Positions 52,176 through 61,693 of a stretch of 64,000 nt of DNA are shown here, piece after piece. Every line of letters starts with the position of its first letter. Position 1 is the stretch's first letter. The notes beneath the pieces are model-generated. The model saw only the letters and a list, made by a program, of their open reading frames with translations. It had not been told where the DNA came from and made no database searches. Source of the stretch: Enterobacter asburiae (lineage in GTDB: Bacteria > Pseudomonadota > Gammaproteobacteria > Enterobacterales > Enterobacteriaceae). The position numbers and the translations under genes were made by a program. The stretch lies in contig NZ_CP102247.1 in NCBI RefSeq assembly GCF_024599655.1, positions 1,364,001-1,428,000 of the forward strand, in the 5' to 3' direction.

Positions 52176-54836
52176 ATGGAAAATCCAGCCATCCTGTTAC
52201 GTCGTCTGAACCCTTACTGTGCCCGAGCAATGGAAGGCGCAGCTTCGCTCTGTCAGACCCGTGCCCATGCCGAAATTCTGCCGGAGCACTGGCTACTGAA
52301 GCTGCTGGAGCAGGGGGAAGGTGACCTGACGGTGTTGGCGCGTCGCTATGAATGGGATATGGATAGCATCTGGCAGGATTTACTTGGCTGGCTCGACAGA
52401 CAACCTCGCTCCGTGCGCCATCGGCCCCAGCTCTCTGATGACATCCAGACTCTGATGCAGCAAGCCTGGCTACTTGCCTCACTCAATGGCGAAGAGCACA
52501 TTCGCAGCATCCATCTGCTGATGGCACTGGTGGAAAAACCAAAACTGGCACGTTGTGACGGTCTTTGGCCGTTGTTAACACTTGCTCAAAGCCAGCTGGA
52601 ACGCCTGCGACCTTTGCTGGATGCGCAATCGGACGAGCGTCTGGAAATGCAGCACGAAGCTGAACTGACGCAGCGCCACGGTGGTGAGGTGGAATTTGTC
52701 GGGCGCCCGGCTGGAGTGGAAATGAAAGAGGGGGAACTGAGTCCGGCGCTGCAGAACGCAATGGACAAATTCACCCTTGATGTCACCGTAAAAGCAAGGG
52801 AAGGGAAGATCGATCCGGTGTTCGGCCGGGATACTGAAATCCGCCAGATGGTGGATATCCTCTCCCGCCGTCGCAAGAACAACCCGATTCTGGTGGGCGA
52901 GCCGGGCGTAGGGAAAACCGCACTGGTTGAAGGCCTGGCGTTGCGTATCGCCGAGGGGAATGTGCCGGAATCCCTCAAAACGGTCAGTTTGCGTACCCTT
53001 GACCTGGGCCTGCTCCAGGCTGGTGCAGGCGTGAAAGGTGAGTTCGAACAGCGCCTGAAAAACGTCATCGATGCGGTGCAGCAATCGCCTGTACCTGTCC
53101 TTCTTTTTATTGATGAAGCGCATACCATCATCGGCGCAGGTAATCAGGCGGGTGGCGCAGATGCAGCCAACCTGCTGAAACCCGCGCTGGCGCGTGGCGA
53201 ACTGCGTACTATTGCGGCCACCACCTGGTCTGAATACAAACAATACTTCGAGCGTGACGCCGCGCTTGAGCGCCGTTTCCAGATGGTCAAAGTGGATGAG
53301 CCGGACGATGACACCGCCTGCCTGATGCTTCGTGGCCTGAAATCCCGCTATGCCGAACACCACAATGTGCATATTACCGACGATGCGGTGCGCGCGGCTG
53401 TTACGCTTTCCCGCCGCTATCTTACGGGCCGCCAGCTGCCGGACAAGGCAGTTGACCTGCTCGACACCGCCGCAGCGCGCGTCCGCATGAGCCTCGACAC
53501 CGTGCCGGAACCGCTGACCTGCATTCGCTCGCAGATTACCTCTCTTGAAATGGAGAAGCAGGCGCTGCTGGAAGATATTGCTGTCGGTAATCAGAACCAT
53601 GGTGAACGCCTGACCGTCATTGAACAGGAAGAGAACGATCTTATCGTTGCTCTCGACGAGCTTGAAACTCAGTACGAGCAGGAGCTGAAACTCACCGAAC
53701 AACTGCTGGAAAGCCGCCAGGACATCTCCCGTCAGAGCGAGACGCACGCGCTGCTGCAGGAACTGAGCGGCATGCAGCACAGCAACCCGCTGCTCTCCCT
53801 GGATGTGGACGTGCGCACCGTTGCCAACGTGATTGCCGACTGGACAGGCGTGCCGCTGTCATCGCTGATGAAGGATGAGCAGACCGAACTGCTGACTCTG
53901 GAAAATGAAATCAGTAAGCGCGTGGTTGGGCAGGATGTGGCGCTCGAAGCCATTGCGCAGCGTCTGCGTGCGGCAAAAACGGGCCTTACGTCCGAGAACG
54001 GTCCGCAGGGCGTATTCCTGCTGGTGGGGCCGAGCGGTGTGGGGAAAACCGAAACCGCGCTTGCGCTGGCCGATGCCATGTACGGTGGCGAGAAGTCACT
54101 CATTACTATTAACCTCTCTGAATACCAGGAGCCGCATACTGTTTCCCAGCTGAAGGGGTCACCTCCGGGCTACGTCGGCTTCGGCCAGGGCGGGATCCTC
54201 ACCGAAGCCGTTCGCAAGCGTCCATACAGCGTGGTACTGCTGGATGAAGTGGAAAAGGCGCACCGTGACGTGATGAACCTGTTCTATCAGGTCTTTGACC
54301 GTGGCTTTATGCGCGACGGCGAAGGGCGCGAAATTGACTTTCGCAATACCGTTATCCTCATGACCTCCAATCTCGGCAGTGACCACCTGATGCAACTGCT
54401 GGATGAAAACCCGGAAGCCACCGAAGCAGACCTACACGAACTGCTGCGTCCGATCCTGCGTGATCATTTCCAGCCCGCGCTGCTCGCCCGCTTCCAGACG
54501 GTGATTTACCGTCCGCTGGCTGAAGCTGCCATGCGTACCATCGTGGAAATGAAACTGTCACAAGTCAGCAAGCGCTTGCATCGTCACTACGGCCTGGCCA
54601 CGCAGATTGATGAGAGCCTGTATGACGCCTTGACCGCCGCCTGCCTGCTGCCGGACACCGGTGCGCGCAACGTCGACAGCCTGCTGAATCAACAAATTTT
54701 GCCGGTGCTGAGCCAGCAGTTGCTGACCTATATGGCCGCAAAAGAGAAGCCGCACACGTTACGCCTTGGCTGGGATGATGAAGAAGGGATTGGCCTTGAA
54801 TTTGAATGGAATCAGGGGGTAACGTATGAGCACTAA
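52176..54836 (+). CDS. clpV: T6SS sheath-recycling AAA+ ATPase ClpV (TssH)
   Basis: ClpV disassembles contracted TssBC sheath. The 886 residues have an N-terminal TssC-binding domain (1-150), a first AAA+ module (Walker A GEPGVGKT near 241, Walker B LLFIDEAH), a coiled middle domain (about 420-540) and a second module (Walker A GPSGVGKT near 618, Walker B VVLLDEVEKA). The ATG at 52176 lies after AGAGAG; starts further upstream lack family similarity. Its end overlaps vgrG by 11 bases. Confidence 0.96.
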   Translation: MENPAILLRRLNPYCARAMEGAASLCQTRAHAEILPEHWLLKLLEQGEGDLTVLARRYEWDMDSIWQDLLGWLDRQPRSVRHRPQLSDDIQTLMQQAWLLASLNGEEHIRSIHLLMALVEKPKLARCDGLWPLLTLAQSQLERLRPLLDAQSDERLEMQHEAELTQRHGGEVEFVGRPAGVEMKEGELSPALQNAMDKFTLDVTVKAREGKIDPVFGRDTEIRQMVDILSRRRKNNPILVGEPGVGKTALVEGLALRIAEGNVPESLKTVSLRTLDLGLLQAGAGVKGEFEQRLKNVIDAVQQSPVPVLLFIDEAHTIIGAGNQAGGADAANLLKPALARGELRTIAATTWSEYKQYFERDAALERRFQMVKVDEPDDDTACLMLRGLKSRYAEHHNVHITDDAVRAAVTLSRRYLTGRQLPDKAVDLLDTAAARVRMSLDTVPEPLTCIRSQITSLEMEKQALLEDIAVGNQNHGERLTVIEQEENDLIVALDELETQYEQELKLTEQLLESRQDISRQSETHALLQELSGMQHSNPLLSLDVDVRTVANVIADWTGVPLSSLMKDEQTELLTLENEISKRVVGQDVALEAIAQRLRAAKTGLTSENGPQGVFLLVGPSGVGKTETALALADAMYGGEKSLITINLSEYQEPHTVSQLKGSPPGYVGFGQGGILTEAVRKRPYSVVLLDEVEKAHRDVMNLFYQVFDRGFMRDGEGREIDFRNTVILMTSNLGSDHLMQLLDENPEATEADLHELLRPILRDHFQPALLARFQTVIYRPLAEAAMRTIVEMKLSQVSKRLHRHYGLATQIDESLYDALTAACLLPDTGARNVDSLLNQQILPVLSQQLLTYMAAKEKPHTLRLGWDDEEGIGLEFEWNQGVTYEH

Positions 54837-57198
54837 TCCTCCGATCAGATACAGCCATAACCATCACCTCCTCGTGGTGAAGGGCTGTGAAGCTGAACAC
54901 GACGTGCTGGCCTTTTCAGGCGACGAAGCCCTGAGCCGACCGTTCAGCTACCGTGTTGAGTTCACCAGCCGCGACCACGGCATCAGCAAAGAGATGATGC
55001 TGATGAAGCCCGGTTCGCTGACGCTGCAGGCCCCGGTTGACCAGGGTTACGGAATCAAAATCCAGCAGCCGCTGCGGGTGATTCAGGGGGTGGTGACCGG
55101 TTTTGAACGTCTCGGCACCTCAAAAGATGAAACGCATTATGCCCTGACGCTGCGGCCCCGTCTGGCACTGCTTGACCGTTCGCACCAGAACGCCATTTAC
55201 CAGGACATGTCGGTCCCGCAAATTGTGGAAAAAATCCTGCGCGAGCGTCACGGCATGCGCGGCCAGGATTTTTTGTTCTCGCTCACAAAAGAGTACCCCC
55301 GCCGTGAGCAGGTGATGCAGTACGGCGAGGACGACCTGTACTTTATCACCCGCCTGCTTGGCGAAGTGGGCATCTGGTTCCGCTTCACCACCGACACGCG
55401 CCTGAACATTGACGTGGTGGAGTTTTACGACGGTCAGCAGGGGTATGAGAAAGGCCTGAGCCTGCCGTCGGTACCGCCGTCCGGGCAGCACTCGCAGGGT
55501 GTGGACTCGGTGTGGGGAATGGAAAGCCATCACAGCGTGGTGCAGAAGCAGGTCAGCACCCGCGACTACAACTACCGTCAGGCCACTGAGGATATGAATA
55601 CGCTGGTTGACGTCACCCGGGGCGACGCGACCACGTACGGGGAAGCGTACCACTATGCCGACAATTATCTGATGCCGGGCAGCGCGTATAAGCGTAATCC
55701 GGTGCCCGAGTCCGGCGCGTTTTATGCCCGCATCCGGCATGAGCGCTACCTGAATGGCCAGACGCAGACGCGGGCCATCACCAGCAGTCCGGCGCTCTCT
55801 CCGGGTATGCTGCTGAAAGTCTCCGGCGGGTATGAAGTGGCTGCCGTGTTTGCTCAGGGTGTGGTCATCACGGCGATGCGGACCCACGCGCGGCGGGATG
55901 AAGACTTTCGCCTCCATTTTGACGGCATTCCGGACAGCCCGGATTTCAGCTTCCGCCCTGAGCCTGGGGCTCGCCCGGTGATGGCCGGTACCTTACCGGC
56001 CCGCGTCACCAGCACCACTGAAAATGATACCTACGGCCATATCGATAAAGACGGGCGCTACCGCGTCAACATGCTGTTTGACCGTGACAGCTGGGAGACG
56101 GGGTTCGAGAGCCTGTGGGTGCGCCAGTCCCGACCGTATGCAGGTGACACTTACGGCCTGCACCTGCCGCTGCTGGCGGGCACCGAAGTGGCGATTGGCT
56201 TTGAAGACGGCAACCCGGACAGGCCGTACATTTCTGGCGTACTTCACGACTCAGCCCACGGCGATCACGTCACCATCCGCAACTACAAACGTAACGTCCT
56301 GCGCACGCCGGCGAACAACAAAATTCGCCTCGATGACGAGCGCGGGAAAGAGCATATCAAGGTCAGCACCGAGTACGGCGGCAAGAGCCAGCTGAACCTC
56401 GGCCATCTCGTCGACGGCGAAAAGCAGAAGCGCGGTGAGGGGTTTGAGCTCAGGACGGACAGCTGGGGCGCCATCCGTGCGCAGAAAGGGATATTTATCA
56501 CCGCTGACGGGCAGACGAAGGCGCAGGGGCAGGTGCTGGATATGGCAGAGGTTAAGCGCCAGCTATCCGACGCCCTGTCTTTGGCTGAATCACTCTCCAG
56601 TCTTCTGGAAACTGCAAATATCGATTCACTGGATAATGACAAACAACAAAGTTTCTTACAGCAAAGTGTGGATGCCCTGCAACAGTCGGTGATTGTGGCG
56701 GGTGCACCAGCAGGGATTGCACTTTCCACGCCTCAGCATATTCAGTTCAGTTCTAACCAGAATCAGATATTAACTGCGGGTGGGAATACGGAAATATCAG
56801 CGCTAAAACGCATTGCATTAGTCGCGAAAAAAGCGGTGGTGGTGTTTGCACATGAGATGGGAATGAAACTGGTTGCGGCGGCAGGGAAAATCGAAATGCA
56901 GGCTCAGACTGATGGGCTTGATATCACAGCCGCGAAAGGGTTAACCATTACGAGTACTGAAGATGAAATCCTTATCACTGCGAAAAAGAAAATCATTTTG
57001 CAGTGTGGTGGTTCTTATCTGACGATTGATCCGGCCAAAATAGAGCACGGCACCAATGGCTGCTTTAAGGTAAAAAGTGCTGATTTTGACTATGCGGGGC
57101 CAGCGAAACTGAACGTTCCCTACCCGAAATTCACCGCCTGTGAATCCATGGCTTCAGAAGCTTCAGGCAAAGGTGATGCGATCATACCATTGAGCTAA
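54826..57198 (+). CDS. vgrG: T6SS spike protein VgrG (TssI) with DUF2345 extension
   Basis: VgrG trimerises into the puncturing spike. The 790 residues comprise the gp27-like part (1-370), the gp5-like OB fold and needle (about 370-500, with DGRYRVNMLFDRD and SLWVRQSRPYAG) and a DUF2345 C-terminal beta-helix region (about 550-745) ending ILQCGGSYLTIDPAKIEHG. GC content falls sharply from about 56570, within the DUF2345 part, so the 3' end seems to travel with the downstream cargo genes. The start lies inside clpV (11-base overlap). Confidence 0.95.
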   Translation: MSTNPPIRYSHNHHLLVVKGCEAEHDVLAFSGDEALSRPFSYRVEFTSRDHGISKEMMLMKPGSLTLQAPVDQGYGIKIQQPLRVIQGVVTGFERLGTSKDETHYALTLRPRLALLDRSHQNAIYQDMSVPQIVEKILRERHGMRGQDFLFSLTKEYPRREQVMQYGEDDLYFITRLLGEVGIWFRFTTDTRLNIDVVEFYDGQQGYEKGLSLPSVPPSGQHSQGVDSVWGMESHHSVVQKQVSTRDYNYRQATEDMNTLVDVTRGDATTYGEAYHYADNYLMPGSAYKRNPVPESGAFYARIRHERYLNGQTQTRAITSSPALSPGMLLKVSGGYEVAAVFAQGVVITAMRTHARRDEDFRLHFDGIPDSPDFSFRPEPGARPVMAGTLPARVTSTTENDTYGHIDKDGRYRVNMLFDRDSWETGFESLWVRQSRPYAGDTYGLHLPLLAGTEVAIGFEDGNPDRPYISGVLHDSAHGDHVTIRNYKRNVLRTPANNKIRLDDERGKEHIKVSTEYGGKSQLNLGHLVDGEKQKRGEGFELRTDSWGAIRAQKGIFITADGQTKAQGQVLDMAEVKRQLSDALSLAESLSSLLETANIDSLDNDKQQSFLQQSVDALQQSVIVAGAPAGIALSTPQHIQFSSNQNQILTAGGNTEISALKRIALVAKKAVVVFAHEMGMKLVAAAGKIEMQAQTDGLDITAAKGLTITSTEDEILITAKKKIILQCGGSYLTIDPAKIEHGTNGCFKVKSADFDYAGPAKLNVPYPKFTACESMASEASGKGDAIIPLS

Positions 57199-57207
57199 GG
57201 ACGACTG

Positions 57208-58068
57208 ATGATTAATTACCTGGAGCAGCCTTTGCAACTGGCGGACCATCAATATGCAGTTATTGACCGCATGCGGGTGCCAGAACTGCCGGAAAACTGG
57301 CCGCATATCGAACTGGTTTCGCCGATGCTGGCACCGCAAGCCCATCTTTACCCGTGGCTGATATCGTTGCATGAGCTTCCACCTGGTGAGTGGAGAACAT
57401 TTATGGCAGACCTTTCACGGTGTGCAGACCCAACTTCACCGCCGACGTGCGTCCTTTTATTGTCCAGTCAGCGCCCGATTAAGATCGTACACAATCTGCT
57501 GGTTAATGCCCTGTTTTTTAAGGATGCACACCAAAAGGGACATATCCTGCGTTATTACGATCCGCGAGTGTTGTTTCATCTGCACTGGATGCTAAACCCA
57601 TGGCAATTGTCTAACCAGCTACCCGCCCAGGAAATACCGTACTGGACATTCTGGCTGGAGGGAGAGTGGCACACACTGGCGTTCCCGGCTCGAGTTTCTT
57701 GCCAGCCCGGAGACCAAACAGAAATTCCGCTGGCGCAATTACAGCGTTGCGGGCAGATAAACCTTGTCCTGGAAAAACTGCCACGCAATGTCGATATGGC
57801 ACAGCGTCAGGAAAGCAGTCGCAAAATAGATGCTTTGCTTGTGCAGGCGATGACATGTGGACTGCCGACCCAGGAAGATCGTATTGCATTTGCGCTGCAT
57901 GCATTAGTGCAGCCAGAAGGTTTCTGGATGGCTCCGAAGATGGCGGCATTTTTGGCACAGTCCCGACAGGCTCCTGACTATTATCGTGATGTAACCAGTA
58001 ACTGGGATGAACATCTCTGGCAGGAGATGACCCAAATGCAGCCTTATAATCATGCATGGAACAATTAA
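57208..58068 (+). CDS. DUF4123 T6SS effector adaptor (Tap/TEC-like chaperone)
   Basis: This 286-residue protein is probably the chaperone that loads the downstream effector onto VgrG. The DUF4123 domain (about 15-140) is recognised by YAVIDRMRVPELP, ANP-type WLISL and the hallmark RYYDPRVLFHLHWML; the C-terminal part would hold the cargo. It starts nine bases after vgrG and ends one base before the effector start, exactly the vgrG-adaptor-effector order known for DUF4123 genes. AT-rich compared with the T6SS core. Confidence 0.88.
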   Translation: MINYLEQPLQLADHQYAVIDRMRVPELPENWPHIELVSPMLAPQAHLYPWLISLHELPPGEWRTFMADLSRCADPTSPPTCVLLLSSQRPIKIVHNLLVNALFFKDAHQKGHILRYYDPRVLFHLHWMLNPWQLSNQLPAQEIPYWTFWLEGEWHTLAFPARVSCQPGDQTEIPLAQLQRCGQINLVLEKLPRNVDMAQRQESSRKIDALLVQAMTCGLPTQEDRIAFALHALVQPEGFWMAPKMAAFLAQSRQAPDYYRDVTSNWDEHLWQEMTQMQPYNHAWNN

Positions 58069-58069
58069 T

Positions 58070-60655
58070 ATGAGCACACAAAAAGGCTGTAAGTTCTGTA
58101 CCCGCTATGGGTTGCCACTTTTACCCGTTCGCCCGGCGGTTGTGGCAAAGGATGATGCATTACCTCTTTTGCCAGGTAGCGTCACCGTACCTGCAGTAGC
58201 AAAGGGCGAAACTGCATGGACGGGACGCTTGCTGCGTGAGGGCTATTTATACATCTGGTCTGAGTCAGGTAACCGCTGGATAAATTATTTTGTCACTTGC
58301 GAAGGATATTATTACCCGCTGCCTGAAAATGGAGATGTGCCTCCTGATATTGCAAATGGTAAGGCTAAGCCATGCGTTACTCAGCCAGAAGAACTTGCGA
58401 GTGCATCACTGATAACGCTGCCGGTAAAGCCCTTGAGCATGAAAAACGGCGTGTTCTGGTTCTGCTGGTCCGAAGTGGAATGGACACCAGCGGTCCGCAC
58501 AAAGCATGAAGAAGCGTCTTATCGCATTCAGTATATGCAACCTTTTGACATGGATGCCTGGATTAATAGCGGTAAGGCGGACCAGGTTATTGCAATATCG
58601 TCGCTGACTGAAACTGTGGCGGAATACAGCAGTGAAGGAAAAAACAGCAGCGCCAGGATATGGTCCCCTGCACCGTGGAAAGCTGCCACGACATTTGAAG
58701 CCCTTTTAATTAAAAAATCGGCAGACAAGCTTTACCCAAATAAAGGGGCAATGATTGTGCTGCAGGATCCACCTGCAGTCTTGCAAGATCTCTCCGCCGT
58801 TATAGACTTTGAATTGCAAAAAAACGTCTACAAAAAAGCCGAATATCAACGGGAGCTTGCTCTGGCTTCTGCAATTACTGGTTTGAAAGAATCGATGAGT
58901 CGCCAGTTTGAACGGGACTCTATTGAGAAGAGTGAGAGCGAAGAGCGAATGGCGCTTTCTGGTCCCTTTGGCTACGCCGGGAATAGCGATGTTCCGGATA
59001 ATATGTATACCTCGATCGGTGATCGGAAAGTAAAACCTGAGGCAGCCAGGAAGTGGGCGAAGTATGAACAATACTATGAACCATCAAAAGTGGCTGACTT
59101 TCAGAAGAAATTTAATAAAATTTTACAGCAGTATAACGACAGTGTCGTAAGTCCACGCACCGAAATGTATCTTGAGTGGATAAAGGGCAGCGTGTTGCTC
59201 CGATATTTTAAGCATAATTTTGATACCCAGGAATTGAAAAGCGGTATTGAATATGTCCAGACGCTGAATTACTGCATTGCCGGGATGCAGGACAAAGTGG
59301 GGGTCATTCGTCATTTTAATGATTTGTTGTCAGGGACACCCACAGATGTAACAAATATACTGGCTCGTGCGCTAATATTAAATCAGGATGTTCTGGCTGA
59401 AAAGTTAGCTAAAGCTACTGAAGGCTTTTCGGACTGGTTTGCCATTCCCTGGAATGGGATCGCCGATGCCTTTAAAGATAGTATCGAAAAAATGCGTGAT
59501 AATGCTGCCGGTGTGACAGGAATATTCATTGGGTTACTTTCAGGTATATTAACAAAACAGATCGCACAGGCATTAGAATCAAACAAAGTCTACGGCTGTT
59601 TAGTTGCGATGGGTGCAATAACAAATAAAGCACTGGTTCCTTTAGAAAAAACAGGGAAATATAAAGAGTTTGTTTCTGAAGTGGTCACGCAACTGGCTAA
59701 GGAAAGCGGACTGGACAGCAGAGCAAATAAAGACAGCTTACGACATTATGTTAGACGGGAGCTAAGACGACTCAGAATCGACGGGTTGCCAATGGAAGTT
59801 GAGGAAACAAAAAAATTTCTGGTCATGGTTGATATTGACAAAGTACACGAGATGGCATCGCTGCCACCCAAAGAGCGTGCTATTGCATTGAGTAAATTAC
59901 TTCGAACATCAGCAGATGTTGAGGCTCAGCAATTTAGCCGCTGGCAGGGCGCCGTTCAGCGTGGAGTCACAAAAGCCGGGCAGGCTATGCCATTTACATT
60001 AGGGGTATGTTCCGGGATTCTTCAGGTTGCAGCACTTTTTATTTCTGCTGATATTCACAATAAAAAAACGCTCACTGCTGATCAGGGAGAAGCTCATTCC
60101 CGATTTTGGGCGGGAGTATTAGGTCTTGGAAGCACGACATTAGGCATTATTGAGACCGGTATTAAACAATTTCGGTTATTTGCTAATGCTGCGTCGAGGC
60201 TCCGGGTTTTCAGCTCTGAAACCTTTCTCAGATGGGTTGGTTATGCGGGGAAAGCATTGGGCGTGGTGGCTGGAGTAATTGCTGCGGGGTATGATTTATA
60301 TCATGCATTCAATGAATTAAACAAAGGGCATATTGGACTTTTTGTTGCTTACGGTATGTCTGGGCTCGCTGGTTTGTGGCTTGCAGTTGCTGTAGTTTGG
60401 GCGATACCTGTGATAGGAACGTTTATAGCAGTTGCGATTTTGATAGGCACTACTATTTATCTTGCGTTTCAGAATCGCGATAACATTCAAAAATGGCTGG
60501 TGCAGTGCTTATGGCGACGAATACCAGTTGGCACTGATTATACGAAGGAAAATCAAGAAAAATATAAGCAGATAGAGGCTGCTGAACTGCCTATATGGCC
60601 AACCATGAAAATGGAAATGGATGAGCTTAAATTAGCGCTCGGAGTGGAGGGATAA
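58070..60655 (+). CDS. Putative T6SS pore-forming effector, VasX / BTH_I2691-like
   Basis: The 861-residue protein opens with a CxxC motif and a VasX-type N terminus, GCKFCTRYGLPLLPVRPAV, the pattern I associate with the VasX N-terminal domain and the BTH_I2691 effector family. A long soluble middle (about 100-470) is followed by hydrophobic segments near 478-500, 640-662, 678-697, 722-748 and a pair at 754-800, then a charged tail ending ELKLALGVEG. Membrane-spanning C termini suit a colicin-like pore former acting on the target inner membrane. The ATG at 58070 is preferred to one 18 bases earlier. Activity is inferred, not shown; GC is about 45 %. Confidence 0.78.
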   Translation: MSTQKGCKFCTRYGLPLLPVRPAVVAKDDALPLLPGSVTVPAVAKGETAWTGRLLREGYLYIWSESGNRWINYFVTCEGYYYPLPENGDVPPDIANGKAKPCVTQPEELASASLITLPVKPLSMKNGVFWFCWSEVEWTPAVRTKHEEASYRIQYMQPFDMDAWINSGKADQVIAISSLTETVAEYSSEGKNSSARIWSPAPWKAATTFEALLIKKSADKLYPNKGAMIVLQDPPAVLQDLSAVIDFELQKNVYKKAEYQRELALASAITGLKESMSRQFERDSIEKSESEERMALSGPFGYAGNSDVPDNMYTSIGDRKVKPEAARKWAKYEQYYEPSKVADFQKKFNKILQQYNDSVVSPRTEMYLEWIKGSVLLRYFKHNFDTQELKSGIEYVQTLNYCIAGMQDKVGVIRHFNDLLSGTPTDVTNILARALILNQDVLAEKLAKATEGFSDWFAIPWNGIADAFKDSIEKMRDNAAGVTGIFIGLLSGILTKQIAQALESNKVYGCLVAMGAITNKALVPLEKTGKYKEFVSEVVTQLAKESGLDSRANKDSLRHYVRRELRRLRIDGLPMEVEETKKFLVMVDIDKVHEMASLPPKERAIALSKLLRTSADVEAQQFSRWQGAVQRGVTKAGQAMPFTLGVCSGILQVAALFISADIHNKKTLTADQGEAHSRFWAGVLGLGSTTLGIIETGIKQFRLFANAASRLRVFSSETFLRWVGYAGKALGVVAGVIAAGYDLYHAFNELNKGHIGLFVAYGMSGLAGLWLAVAVVWAIPVIGTFIAVAILIGTTIYLAFQNRDNIQKWLVQCLWRRIPVGTDYTKENQEKYKQIEAAELPIWPTMKMEMDELKLALGVEG

Positions 60656-60656
60656 A

Positions 60657-61634
60657 ATGGATTATTACGGTCTTTTTCCTAAGTTTAAATTAAACCGTGA
60701 GCTTAATGATGAAGAGATAAAGCATCAGCTAAAACAACACCAGGTAACTAAACTGGATGGGCAATCTGTAGTTCCTGATATGAAAGTGATAACACTAAAT
60801 TCCCATTATCTGGAACTGGTTGATAAATACTTCTCAGCAAAAGGGTTTCTGAGTCTGATTGCTGCATTTGTTTTTTTTTCAGCATCTCTGTTTTACCTTG
60901 CTGTTCTTCTTGACACCGTTCCATATCTCCGGTGGATGTTTTCGAAAAATGAAAAATCTCTTTTGATTTTCACTTTAATGTTGATTCCGGCAATTCTGTT
61001 TTCATTCAAGCTTCTAAAAACAGAATGGTTTGCCTGGACTCATTATCCCGTTCGCTTTGACAGAAAAAACAGACTGGTGCACGTATTCCGGTTAAATGGT
61101 TCAACCTACAGCGTTCCCTGGGATAGCGTTTTTTTCACCACAGGACTGAGCCACAGAAAAGATGCGAACAAAGACTACTACATCAGCGGTCATGTGCTGG
61201 CGGATGATAATGAAACCGTGATTGACACCTTCTGTCTGCCGGCCACGCATTCGGACAGGAAGCAGCTTGAAAGGCACTGGGAGTTTGTCCGACGTTACAT
61301 GGAAGAAGGGCCTGAGTCCGTCATTGGAGTTGTTGACTTTTGCCTGCCTATCGCAAAAAAACGCGAGAGCTATCGCTTTGGTCTGCTCTATCTTTTATCC
61401 GGCTTTAACGGCGCACCGTTATTTCTGTTTCCGTTCCTGTTTGTGCTGGCCATTATTTTCAGCGTTCCGCGCTACCTGGCGATGGTGACAAGCAGAGTGC
61501 CCGTCTGGCCCGAGAGTATTGAGTCACTGTGCCGGGTTGTTAAAGATGACCCTTATCGGGTCGATGCTTCTTGTAATCCTGAACATCTATGGCGGAATAT
61601 TTTCAGGAAACCATCAGCAAACAACAGAAAATAA
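60657..61634 (+). CDS. DUF6708-type membrane protein, probable immunity protein, copy 1
   Basis: This 325-residue protein starts two bases after the effector stop; its ribosome site GGAGGG lies inside the last effector codons, so the pair is translationally linked as toxin-immunity pairs often are. Two membrane spans lie near residues 65-90 and 100-120, a soluble domain follows (FDRKNRLVHVFRLNGS, VPWDSVFFTTGLS) and another hydrophobic pair near 258-285. I recognise the pattern as DUF6708, found beside VasX-like effectors. An inner-membrane immunity protein suits a pore-forming toxin. Role is inferred from context. Confidence 0.75.
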   Translation: MDYYGLFPKFKLNRELNDEEIKHQLKQHQVTKLDGQSVVPDMKVITLNSHYLELVDKYFSAKGFLSLIAAFVFFSASLFYLAVLLDTVPYLRWMFSKNEKSLLIFTLMLIPAILFSFKLLKTEWFAWTHYPVRFDRKNRLVHVFRLNGSTYSVPWDSVFFTTGLSHRKDANKDYYISGHVLADDNETVIDTFCLPATHSDRKQLERHWEFVRRYMEEGPESVIGVVDFCLPIAKKRESYRFGLLYLLSGFNGAPLFLFPFLFVLAIIFSVPRYLAMVTSRVPVWPESIESLCRVVKDDPYRVDASCNPEHLWRNIFRKPSANNRK

Positions 61635-61693
61635 AGATGAAAGGTATGTTGGAATAGGTTGAGGTTAAATTGGCTCCGGGAGTGTAGAATAAA
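61635..61693 (+). pseudogene. Spacer scar 1: PAAR gene start fused to effector 3'-end relic
   Basis: After the immunity stop, ATG AAA GGT AT (61637-61647) copies the start of the PAAR gene at 63711. From 61649 the frame reads L E stop V E V K L A P G V stop, which aligns with the real effector tail M E M D E L K L A L G V E G stop. The nucleotide match covers about 39 bases with the same position relative to the next immunity ATG. The relic still provides GGGAGTG as a ribosome site for copy 2. Confidence 0.75.

Noticed and set aside
52575..53780. A 401-codon open frame opposite clpV
   Set aside because: It arises from codon bias in clpV; the clpV motifs are intact on the plus strand and no family features exist in the antisense product.
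61637..61657. A seven-codon open frame (ATG AAA GGT ATG TTG GAA TAG) as a small peptide gene
   Set aside because: It is better explained as the residue of the PAAR start joined to an effector-tail relic.
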